Assembly (NCBI GenBank): GCA_030220185.1 | Contig: JASPKZ010007795.1 | Location: 2,039,001-2,103,000 of the forward strand | Direction: 5' to 3' | Source of the DNA: Diploptera punctata | Taxonomy: Eukaryota; Arthropoda; Insecta; Blattodea; Blaberidae | Length of the DNA: 64,000 bases | Shown here: piece by piece, positions 53,097 through 62,665 of the stretch | Position numbering within the stretch: position 1 is the stretch's first letter | Layout of the letters: the number at the start of each line of letters is the position of its first letter | Translations under genes and position numbers: made by a program | Notes under the pieces: generated by a model | What the model was told of the DNA's origin: nothing | The model's database searches: none | The model's input: only the letters and a program-made list of their open reading frames with translations

Positions 53097-55530
53097 GGCT
53101 ATGGTCCATTAATTGGAGCACACAATTTTACACCTACATTCTTATGCCACTCATACACTTCAACCATTTATAATATCACGTTTCCTACTGTTTTAAACAT
53201 TTTGAAACCATTTTATAAACATTTCTTACGATTTTTGGGCGGGTGGGAGAACAGTGCCTTTTTATTTATGCACTTTAACTGTACATAATTGTCATACATA
53301 TTAATCAAATACTATATTTAACGTATTTCAATCTGGGGAAACTTATTATCACTTCGGAAAAAGTCGGTTTTATGTCTCAGGAATTCTTCTAAGTTCCACA
53401 GAATCGCAGCGCGCATGCGCGAGTTGCTGTAATGGTTAATATAGATTCCGGTAGTAGGCGTTACCAACTTTGGGAATAAATTTCCAAATGCAAAAAAAAA
53501 AAATGGACGTTAACTAACTTGCCATTTTCTAACTAAAGAAAACAATTTACATGCATATTATTTGTTCCCAAATGCTTAAAAATGGACGTAAACTAACTTC
53601 CCATTTCCTAACGTAACAAAGCAATTTACATGTGTACTATTTAATGAACTATAAACTAATTTTACGTACACTAACACTAAATATAGTTTTAAATTATTTT
53701 CAAATGGTGGCAACGTTGGAACAACATGGGAAAGTAGCAAGGAAGTAATGTATCCACGATCATGTTTTACGTAAATATATAAATATAAAATATTGTGAAG
53801 AAAACTTGAAGATCATTGCAAAATGTTTAAAACAGTACAAAACGTGTTTACAAGTGTTTAGTGCATCAGTGGCATAAGAATGTAAGTGTAGAAATGTGAG
53901 AGACATAAAACCGACCACATCCATCACTTCTTTATTTTCTCGTAAATATGAAAATAAAGTGGGACTATTTCCTGTCATGACCACGAAGGTTACAACAGTT
54001 CTTACTTCTAACCAGCGATAAACCACCAATTATCACAACGATGAGCACCGATGACCACAGATATAGCACCGATACAGCATATCAGTGGCTTCAACAAATT
54101 ATGTCCGAATTTGTCTTTTACATATTTAACCGCTTAAAATAATAAAAAGGACGTTCCCTGGAATTCACCTACGTTAGAGTAATTGATTTAGTTTCCATTC
54201 AATGATTTAGGTTTGGTTAGCTTTTAGTTTCCTTGCATTTTAAATCTGATTTAAAACGTAACATAAATGACCTCTTCATATCTGTTATTCTATGGAACAT
54301 TCAACATGTCTGACAGTTACAACGTAAAATCATATTTCCACTACTTCATTTCATTATAGGTTTCAATATTTTGACGATGGTTAAATCCCAGAGGTAAATG
54401 GTATCATCAACACTTCGTAATACTTTAAATTACATCAAAAATGGCATAAGTCGCGTAAGTAAAAAGCTGGTCTTGTACAACCCCACCCGATTTTTAAATA
54501 CTTATAAATTATGCGAAATTTGTGCATCGGGTTCTAGAGACGCGGAAATGCTTTATGTAACATCCGCTAGGTGCCTCTCAAATTGCAGTTACCACATTTG
54601 AAAATAATTTCAAGCCATATTTAGTGTTAGTGTACGTAAAATTAGGGAAAAAGTCGGTTATATGACTCAGACGAATTCTTCTAAGTTCCACAGAATCGCA
54701 GTGCGCATGCGTGAGTTGCTGTAATGGTTAATATAGCCTCCGGTAGATGGCTCTGCAGTCGGCGTTAGCAACTTTGGGAATAAATTTCCAAATGCAAAAA
54801 AAAAAATGGACGTTAACTAACTGCCATTTCCTAACTAAAGAAAAAAATTACATGCATATTATTTATTCCCAAATGCTTAAAAAAATGGACGTAAACCAAC
54901 TTCCCATTTCCTAATGTAACAAAACAATTTACATGAATTATAAACTAATTTTGGATATGCTACACTTCACGTCGCAAGAAAATTCTTCTAAGTTCTATAG
55001 AATCGCAGTGCGCATGCGCTAGTGCTCCAATTATCCCAGGTAGATAAATGCAACCTCCAGCAGTTGGCGGTATATGTATGTGAAATCAGTATGACCAACA
55101 TTGACACAAAATTCCCAGAACTTGTCTAAAAATGTATAATTAACACAAAATGAACTAGTGGAAATATGATTTTACGTGGTAACCGTCTGATATTTTGAAT
55201 TTTTCATAGAATAACAGATATGAAGAGGTAATTTATTTTACCTATCAAATCACATTTAAAAAGCAAGGAACCTAAAAGCTAACCAAACCTAAATCAATTA
55301 CTGTAACACAAATCAATTACTCAACATAGGTAAAATCCAGGGAACGTGGAAATGGTTGGCAACATCTGGAGTATTTTGGGTTGTTGATGGTGGCAATGCT
55401 GGAACAACATAGGAAGAGGAGGGAAAATAGCAGAGAGTAGCAAGTTAGCAATGTAGCATGACCATGTTTTACGTAAATATATAAATATAAAAAAAAGATC
55501 GTTGCAACATTGGAAGATGTTTAAAATGTG
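53097..55530 (-). repeat. complex repeat family, mostly inverted relative to 13.5-17.7 kb
   Basis: Blocks of the 13.5-17.7 kb family recur: plus at 53110-53240 and 54150-54300 (including one unit with ACGTTCCCTGGAATTCACCT), inverted at 53380-53900 and 54640-55530. The marker GAATCGCAG-GCGCATGCG-type sequence (reverse-complement form) is at about 53400, 54690 and 55000. It lies in the SDF2 intron. No coding content recognised. Confidence 0.75.
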
Positions 55531-55943
55531 TTTAACCCATCAACGTGGACATTTAAACATTGCGTTCCCTTCCCAGATGCAGAAGGACGTGTTAAAACGT
55601 CAGGACTTTTAAATATCCACATGCAGATTGCCATGTCAACATGCGTGGTACATCTATGATTTCCAAAGCCTATAACTAGGTTGTTTTACATGTTGGAGAA
55701 CTTATTTTTTGTCACCCTGTTAAGGAAAGATTCCCCTTCATGTTACGACAATTTATGACAGGGCAAGTGGAGTGAGGTGGCTACTTGTTAGTGAAAGAAA
55801 ATACTTTTTTTTTTCAGCCAGACCCTCTTCTGAACATATCCTGTGCCTTATTTTTGCCGAAAAAGAATAAATATCTGTAAAGTGTCTCATTGTGTGGTCT
55901 CAAACTTTTCTTTTGAAACAATTATCGCAGTCTTCGTGAAACC

Positions 55944-56357
55944 GTGGCTCGTGCCTGTGCAGAAAACCAAGTGTTGTCAGAAGAGAAACATTTTAAGTTT
56001 GTCAACAAAATTTTAGATGAGATTGATAAACATAGTGATTTAGCGTCTACATCAGATAGTGAGGATAGTTTCTTTGCACCTGACTATATACACCCTCCTC
56101 ACGATATAAGTGATAGTGACATCTGCTGTCTTGACGAGGGACATATTCAGACACTTACACGTGTTTTGATTGCTAAAGGGCTAGGGGGAGTGTCCACAGA
56201 TTTTGTATGGCAAAATATGGACACGTTTAATTCAATACGAGAGACATTCTGTGACATCAGTGTTCCACAGTTCGATGTTTCTGGGGACATTGTTGCTATA
56301 TTCGAGGAAATATTCGACCATACGTTGTTGAATATTATTGTTGAAGAAACAAAATAA
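55944..56357 (+). pseudogene. piggyBac-like transposase N-terminal fragment
   Basis: A 137-residue frame with an acidic, serine-rich front (STSDSEDSFFAPDYIHPPHD) and a motif VSGDIVAIFEEIFDHTLLNI followed by IVEETK. This resembles the start of the DDE_Tnp_1_7 region in piggyBac transposases (F-x-x-x-F-x-D/H-E/T-L-x-x-x-I-V-x-x-T). It stops there, and the catalytic domain is replaced by the nested insertions or deleted. Confidence 0.65.
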
Positions 56358-56454
56358 ATACGCTCTACAATCAATATCAAAATCGACTTTCCGTGAGCAA
56401 AGGATATGTATAACCAAGGTAAGATTAGAAATATTATGTAACTAAATATAATTT

Positions 56455-56720
56455 TATATTTAATTAATGTTGGGAAGTAAACATTATGAGGTATAATCAT
56501 TAAAAATCATCGGAGAACATATTGTTTAAATAACTCACCTCATAGGATTCATGCTTCCATGATATCGCGATTTCAAACATAATCATGTTCATCGTCAGCC
56601 ATAACTCCGTCGGAGTTATGGCTGACGATGAACATGATTATGTTTGAAATCGCGATATCATGGAAGCATGAATCCTATGAGGTGAGTTATTTAAACAATA
56701 TGTTCTCCGATGATTTTTAA
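56455..56720. mobile_element. PLE inverted doublet with 12-bp TSD
   Basis: TAAATATAATTT at 56443-56454 and 56721-56732 flank two inverted arms meeting at CTCCG|TCGGAG (56609-56610). Here the extra tail (AGTAAACATTATGAGGT) is on the left end, so the doublet is in the reverse orientation relative to most others. Same family as 23412-25389 and 46898-47089. Confidence 0.88.
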
Positions 56721-56820
56721 TAAATATAATTTATTAATAATATGGTATACATCTAAAATAAGCTCCACATAACAGATAACTACATGGTCTTTATAGGAAG
56801 CCTGATATAATGACATAAAT

Positions 56821-57092
56821 TAGGTCTCGTAGATTGCGATGGGCAGGACATCTGTCACGAATGGGTAATGAAAGACGTGTATGGAAGCTTCTTGTGGGAA
56901 AACCAGAGGGAAAACGGCCAGTTGCTAGACCAAGAATGAATGGGAGAATAACATTAAATATGAATTGAGGGAAGTAGATCATACAGGTGATGATTACAAC
57001 ACATTAGCTCAGGATAGGGATGTATGGAGAGCTTATGTCAGCACGGCCATGAACTACAGGTTCGAGAGTGCCAGTGAGTTAGTTAGTTATCT
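56821..57092 (+). mobile_element. LINE 3' end, RTE-like, plus strand
   Basis: Readings RLRWAGHLSRMGNERRVWKL and PEGKRPVARPRMN, then the 3' sequence shared with 3070-3190 and 36145-36250, ending GTGCCAGTGAG and an AGTT-type short tail. Confidence 0.7.
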
Positions 57093-57221
57093 AAAATAAG
57101 TTACTGGGTGAATAGTTTAAAAATACTACCGCGCAGATGGACTGCATGGACTTTTAAATGACCGCACAGAAGGGAGGAAGCCGGTCTCGTATATGTACGT
57201 CAAACCGCGCTCAGGGGTTAA

Positions 57222-58560
57222 AAGTGTTGCAAAATGTTTTAAGCGTGTTTAAAAATGTTTAGTGCATCAGTGGAATGAGATATTAAATTGAAAATTTTTT
57301 GCGACCTGAACCCTACAACAGCCCTAATTTTACATATACTAACACTAAATATGGTTTGAAATTATTTTCAAATGGTGACAACGTTGGAACAACATGGGAA
57401 AGTAGCAAATAAGTAGTGTATCCACGATCATGTTTTACGTAAGTATATAAATATAAAATATTGTAAAGAATGCTTGAAGATCTTTGCAAAATGTGTTTAC
57501 AAGTGTTTAGTGCATCAGTGGCATAAGGTAGAATTGTGATGGGCATATAACCTACCTCACCCAAAATTAGTTTATAGTTTATTTAAATAATATGCATGTA
57601 AATTGTTTTGTTAGGTTAGAAAATGGGAAGTTGGTTTACGTCTATTTTTTTTAGCATTTGTGAATAAATAATATGAATGTAAATTGTTTTCTTTGGTTAG
57701 GAAATGGCAAGTTAGTTAATGTCCATTTTTTTAGCATTTTGGAATTTATTCCCAAATTTGGTAACGCTGACTGCAGAGCCATCTACCGGAAGCTACATTA
57801 ACCATTACAACTACTCCTGCAATTTGCGCATGCGCACTGCAATTCTGTGGAACTTAGAAGAATTCATGTGTGCCAAATACTGGACTTTTTCCATAATTAT
57901 GTATAAATGTTTTTAGTTGCAGTGTTTAATATTGTAAAATTAAATTTAGGGCTGTGGTACGTTTTTTGGCAGACACAATTCTACACTTACATCCATATGC
58001 CACTGATGCACTAAAAACTTGTAAAACATGTTGTACTATTTTAAACATTTTGGAACAATTTTATAAACATTTCTTATGATTATTAAATATTTATAAATTA
58101 TGCGAAATTTGTGCATTGGGTTCTAGAGATGCAGAAGTGCTTCATGTAACATCCGCTACGTGGCTCTCAAATCAGAGTTACCAACATTTGAAAATAATTT
58201 CAAAGCATATTTAGTGTTAGTGTACGTAAAATTAGTTTATAGTTTATTAAATAATACGCATGTAAATTGTTTTGTTAGGTTAAGAAATGGGAAGTTGGTT
58301 TACTTCTATTTTTTTTAACATTAGGGAATAAATAATATGCATGTAAATTGTTTTCTTTGGTTAAGAAATGTCAAGTTAGTTTACGTCCATTTTTTTAGCA
58401 TTTGGGAATTTATTCCCGAAGTTGGTAATGCCAACTGCAGAGCCATCTACCGGAGGCTACATTAACCATTACAGAAACTCCTGCATGCGCACTGCGATTC
58501 TGTGGAACTTTGAAGAATTCTTGTCTGCCAAATAACCAACATTTTCCAAATTTAATTACT
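57222..58560 (+). repeat. complex repeat family, continued
   Basis: After the piggyBac-like element the family resumes. Plus-oriented copies of GCATGCGCACTGC-ATTCTGTGG-AACTT lie at about 57830 and 58484, with the GGTTAGGAAATGG-type blocks between. An inverted part covers 57222-57540. Non-coding. Confidence 0.7.
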
Positions 58561-59093
58561 CTGATATACATAGCAAATCTAGTATAATAAACTAGTGATT
58601 TTTCTGGCTAATGAAGGGGAGAAGGTACACGAAAATAGAAAAAAAAATAGCAATATTTCACTACCAGTATAAAAATATTTATATCAAAGTGTAGTATGAG
58701 GAAAACTAGCAATGATGAGCAATTCCATTATTTAAAAAAACACTAATTTATTTATAAAAATATCAATAATTACCTCAAGAATATATATGTGTTATTTTTC
58801 TAAAAAATCCTCAATATGCCTTAAAATTGAATGAAAAGTCAGCATATTATCATAGCAACATGACTAAATCAATCATCATATATACTCTCTGATGGCTGTT
58901 TGCATAGAGGAAAACAGAATAGCCAATCGATCAAAAATTTGCTAATACAAAAATCATGATACATTTGTGTGGTTTTTTTAATATTACAAAAATTAAGATA
59001 ACCTTAGATGACTAGACAACAGATTTCTCTTATTGTTTATTTTTTATTTCACTCACCTCATACTTCATAACTCCTCGCAAACCCAGGGTTTCG

Positions 59094-59530
59094 TCACATC
59101 ATTTGTGACATTCTCAATGCTGTGTCACGTTCACAACTGATGTCCAATGGCCTTCTATCCTGCAGACTGACCTCCACTCCATCTGATGGCTGACCGACGA
59201 ACCTCCAAATCAGTCCTCTCTCCTTATAACCGGGTATTTCAAAATTCATAGTTGTATTTTCATTCTTGCATATGTAAATTTTTTCCCAAATTGTGAGTTC
59301 CTTCGGTTTTTCCAATTGTTTAAGTAATTTTGTTTTGGTTTCTATTCTATGTTTTTCTGACCAGGCATATGCAGCTATTGCAGATTTTTCGGTTTGTCCA
59401 TTTTTAACATTTCTGAGATGTTCCTTTAATCTTGTATTTAGATTCCTTTTTGTTTTTCCTGTGTATATATTTTCACAATCTCTGCAATTAATTTGATAAA
59501 TTCCCGATTTTTTGCAGTCTTCAATCTTTT
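59094..59530 (-). pseudogene. PLE GIY-YIG endonuclease fragment, left arm
   Basis: Minus strand: KSGIYQINCRDCENIYTGKT (GIY present, YIG changed to YTG), RNLNTRLKEHLRNVKNG, SAIAAYAWSEKHR, then KELTIWEKIYICKNEN and SLQDRRPLDISCERD to a stop at 59094. Open through this length, but the catalytic motif is altered and there is no RT upstream. Confidence 0.82.
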
Positions 59531-60154
59531 CATTTTTGTTGGAATCTACAGAAAAGAAACTCACATTGACAATTATATTCCCTCTTACTAATAATCCATA
59601 TATAACTTTTATACAAGGTTTATACACATCTCAGTTGAAAATTCTTACTAATAAACACTGTATTAGCTGTTCAGTGTAGAAGAGGTGTACAACTTTACAT
59701 GGGAATCGTTATACATGCCTCCAGCCTTGTTTAAGGATTCTATAACTAGACAAAATGTCGGACATCAAGATCAGCTGATTGTTTTCTTATGGTATTGATG
59801 AAAGTTTCCTTAAATTTAACCCAAAATGCAACACTTTAACGACTGTTTGATGGATGCACAGGGCATAAATATTATTAATAAAGCTCTGGGTAGGAAAATA
59901 AAGGCATCATAAAATGCCTTTCGTTACACTCATTCTCGATTAGGCCTAAAAATATTTTAAAAATGAACATTGAATCACAAAAGGATATGTTCTACAATAA
60001 TTGCTGTAGACAAGATTTAACCTGAATGTAGTTTAAATGCTTCATAATATTATTTTAAGATAACTTTCTTGCATCTTTAATACATAACACACACACCGAT
60101 ATAAAAATGTATTTAAGTATACAGGTACTATTATTGCAAGAAACTGCATGTTAA

Positions 60155-60240
60155 CTTGGTAGTCTTGTGGTTAGAGCTTCTGACTAGGATGTGTGAGGTC
60201 GTAGGTTCGATTCCCGGTCAAACTATAGTGATTTTTTTTT
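60155..60240 (+). mobile_element. tRNA-derived SINE head or tRNA-like sequence
   Basis: A-box-like TTGTGGTTAGAGCTTC and B-box GGTTCGATTCCCGG (60205) at tRNA spacing, followed by a T run at 60232-60240. Acceptor ends (ACTTGGTAGTC / GTCAAACTATAG) do not pair well, so I favour a SINE fragment over a tRNA gene. Confidence 0.5.
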
Positions 60241-60759
60241 CGCTTGAAATTATATTTTGTTGTTGGTAACATTTCCTACTATTTGGAACGTTTTCTAACG
60301 CATCTTAAAACACTGCATATAATTCATAAGTAATGGGAAAAGCTTTTATTAGTTTCCAAGAATTGGTCGAAATTCTTGATGTTATATGGCAGCACATTAT
60401 CTGTGAAACCAATTCTACGTTTTATTTGACATTGCATAAAGGGAAATGAATATAAATTAAAACACACTTATTTTTTTCGTACCTCCTCAATTAGGGAATC
60501 TCTCTCTATTCTTATCCATATTGATTTCTTACACAATTAATCACTAGTTGATGTTGTTTTATTTCCGTTACAAACTGCGAGTAATATTGTTCTGACGTCA
60601 TTATGATGACGAATATGTGACGTATTGTGTGTAACTGCTGTTTTGTTATATAGCTCCGGCACAACGTTTATTAGTAAGGAAATTATACGTGATCTACATA
60701 AGGCTTATATATTGTATAATTAAACAACTGATTAGAGATTTTTATTAGTAAGACCGATA

Positions 60760-61553
60760 AAATTTAACCATTTTTCACACAAACAGGCAGTATTTAATAG
60801 TTTAACTCACAGACTTGTGAACGTCCCCATGAGCAAAGAAAATTACAATAAAGAGAAAGAACACATCCTAAAAATTGCGAAGGATAATGGTTTTCAAGAG
60901 AAGATGATACACAAGAAAATAAATAAATTTAAAGAACAAAAAATGATTAATGAAAGTACTCTTCAGACAGATAAAAATATTGGTAAAAAATTCAAGAAGT
61001 TCACATACCATCCTTTAGTATTTGACAAGTTTCAAAAAATCTTCAACAAATTCAACATTAAATTAGCATGGAAAAATGATTACAGCTTAGGTAATTTAAT
61101 AAAAACAACAAAAATGAAAAGATTGAAGACTGCAAAAAATCGGGAATTTATCAAATTAATTGTAAAGATTGTGAAAAGATATACATAGGAAAAACAAAAA
61201 GGAATCTAAATACAAGATTAAAGGAACACCTCAGAAATGTTAAAAATGGAGAAACTGAAAAATCTGCAATAGCTGCACATGCTTGGTCAGAAAAACATAG
61301 AATAGAAACCAAAACAAAATTACTTAAACAATTGGAAAAACCGAAGGAACTCACAATTTGGGAAAAAATTTACATATGCAAGAATGAAAATACAACTATG
61401 AATTTTGAAATACCCGGTTATAAGGAGAGAGGACTGATTTGGAAGTTCGTCGGTCAGCCATCAGATGGCGCGGAGGTCAGTCTGCAGGATAGAAGGCCGT
61501 TGGACGTCAGTTGTGAACGTGACACAGCATTGAGAATGTCACAAATGATGTGA
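60760..61553 (+). pseudogene. PLE RT C-terminus and GIY-YIG, right arm
   Basis: First frame: AVFNSLTHRLVNVPMSKENY, then a lysine-rich region with KKFTYHPLVFDKFQKI and DYSLGNLI, to about 61130. A one-base shift in an A run then moves to the frame with REFIKLIVK versus SGIYQINC-type sequence, followed by KSAIAAHAWSEKHR, KELTIWEKIYICKNEN and SLQDRRPLDVSCERD to a stop near 61553. Same order as in intact PLEs (RT, linker, GIY-YIG) but 5' truncated and frameshifted. Confidence 0.82.
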
Positions 61554-61580
61554 CGAAACCCTGGGTTTGTGAGGAGTTAT
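61521..61580 (+). ncRNA. decayed hammerhead-like element (PLE end)
   Basis: TTGAGAA (61530-61536; two changes from CTGANGA, including the catalytic G8), stem GTCACA/TGTGAC with a 5-nt loop, GAAA (61555-61558), stem III ACC/GGT and T. The fold is kept although core residues have changed, so it is probably inactive here. Confidence 0.45.
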
Positions 61581-61693
61581 GAAGTATGAGGTGAGTGAAA
61601 TAAAAAATAAACAATATTAAAAAAACCTCATAGTGTTATTTCCTATCTACATAACAGATTTCTCACTGTTATCAGAAATGCCACGTTAACTAA

Positions 61694-61926
61694 GGCCAGT
61701 ATTCAAGAACCAAGCTTCCTGCGAAGAGCAACTTTCAGCCCATCTCTCCATGGTTAATTATCTGGGTCATGCAGAATCTACTCTAACTGGCTCACTCTAT
61801 TCAACCTCATGTACTAACAAGATATTTATTTTAAAAAAGTTTCCGGGAATTATTAAAAGATGAGAGCCTGAGCTTATGGAAGACGGAGATGACGTGGCCT
61901 AGAGAGCTGGTTCTTGAATACCAGCC
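61694..61926. mobile_element. 233-bp MITE with TAA duplication
   Basis: Ends GGCCAGTATTCAAGAACCA and, reverse-complemented, GGCTGGTATTCAAGAACCA are inverted repeats of about 20 bp. TAA at 61691-61693 and 61927-61929 flanks them. The 3-bp duplication suggests a Harbinger-type MITE, but the ends differ from the two Harbinger copies in this window. No coding content. Confidence 0.75.
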
Positions 61927-62244
61927 TAAATGTAAACTAAGCTATCCAAATCAAGATCTAACCCACCAAAATGTAAAAAAAAATTTTTTCACAATTTTTA
62001 AGTTAGATTTAGGCTATGTTAAATTTTAATTCATTGTTCTTTCCTTTGACCATCACTGACTCCTCTTCAGCAGAAAGCAGTTGCAACTGAAACAAGTTAA
62101 ATGATGTCATATTCTGATATTTAACAGAAACTAAGTAGAGTTGTATGAAATTAAATGTTTCCATGTCTAAAAACCTAAAATGTGCAATAAATATGCACAT
62201 GAAATTACTTTCTAATCATAATATAGTAAAAGCTCCTTATTCAC

Positions 62245-62665
62245 AGGGGATCTTCATCATCTTAAGGCACGACAACTTCAAAAGTGAAAGTTTTGGCCTT
62301 CTCAACAATCCTCCTCCATGCCAATCTGTCTTTTGCTATATTCAAATTCAAATTAGTCACTTTCATTTTCCTTAGATCGTTCATTGTGTCATCTTCCCAT
62401 CTGATCTTCGGTCTTCCTACAGGTTTTCCATTTGACCAGTCTCTGATCATCCATTCTTATCAAATGTCCAAGTCAACCAATTCTGAGAGATCTTATATGG
62501 TTTACTATGTTCTGATTTTTTATTAAGTTTAGTTCGTTATTTGTTTTGATTCTCCAACAGTTATCAGTTCTCTTTTTGGTCCAAATATTATTCTTAAAAT
62601 TTTTCTTTCAAAATTCTGTTTTATTGTTTTTCTTAGGACCCAAGTTTCATAAGCATATGTTTCAC
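62245..62665 (-). pseudogene. LINE C-terminal fragment adjoining the minisatellite
   Basis: Minus strand, right to left: ETYAYETWVLRKTIKQNFER, KILRIIFGPKRE, a stretch with SLRIGWLGHLIRM-type sequence in another frame, then KPVGRPKIRWEDDTMNDLRK and DRLAWRRIVEKAKTF. This is the usual end of a LINE ORF2. It is cut by the tandem array at 62666. Confidence 0.75.

Larger units (their letters stand above)
55536..57217 (+). mobile_element. piggyBac-like element (copy 4) with nested PLE and LINE
   Basis: TTAA at 55532-55535 and 57218-57221 flank ends CCCATCAACGTGG and, reverse-complemented, CCCCTGAGCGCGG (9 of 13 alike). The flanking repeat is found uninterrupted at 13690-13730 (reverse strand), close to an empty site, though the left flank has a few extra bases. 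A plus frame encodes an N-terminal transposase piece. A PLE (56455-56720) and a LINE 3' end (56821-57092) lie inside. Confidence 0.72.
59030..61652. mobile_element. long PLE inverted doublet, 12-bp TSD
   Basis: AACAGATTTCTC at 59018-59029 and 61653-61664 flank a 2.6-kb insert. Left arm (59030-59560) is minus and encodes GIY-YIG; right arm (about 60760-61652) is plus and encodes the RT end plus GIY-YIG. The right end has the extra AACCTCATAGTGTTATTTCC tail. The 1.2 kb between the arms (59561-60760) holds a SINE head at 60155-60230 and unassigned sequence. Same family as 42814-43819. Confidence 0.82.

Noticed and set aside
53097..61650. Further SDF2 exons in the right part of the window
   Set aside because: I looked for the continuation of the MIR repeats in the non-repeat stretches and saw none, but short exons could be missed by eye.
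62224..62250. Second pogo/Tigger element at TAGTAAAAGCTCCTTATTCA
   Set aside because: Only about 20 bp resemble the end of the element at 50398, with no partner end or TA-bounded structure.
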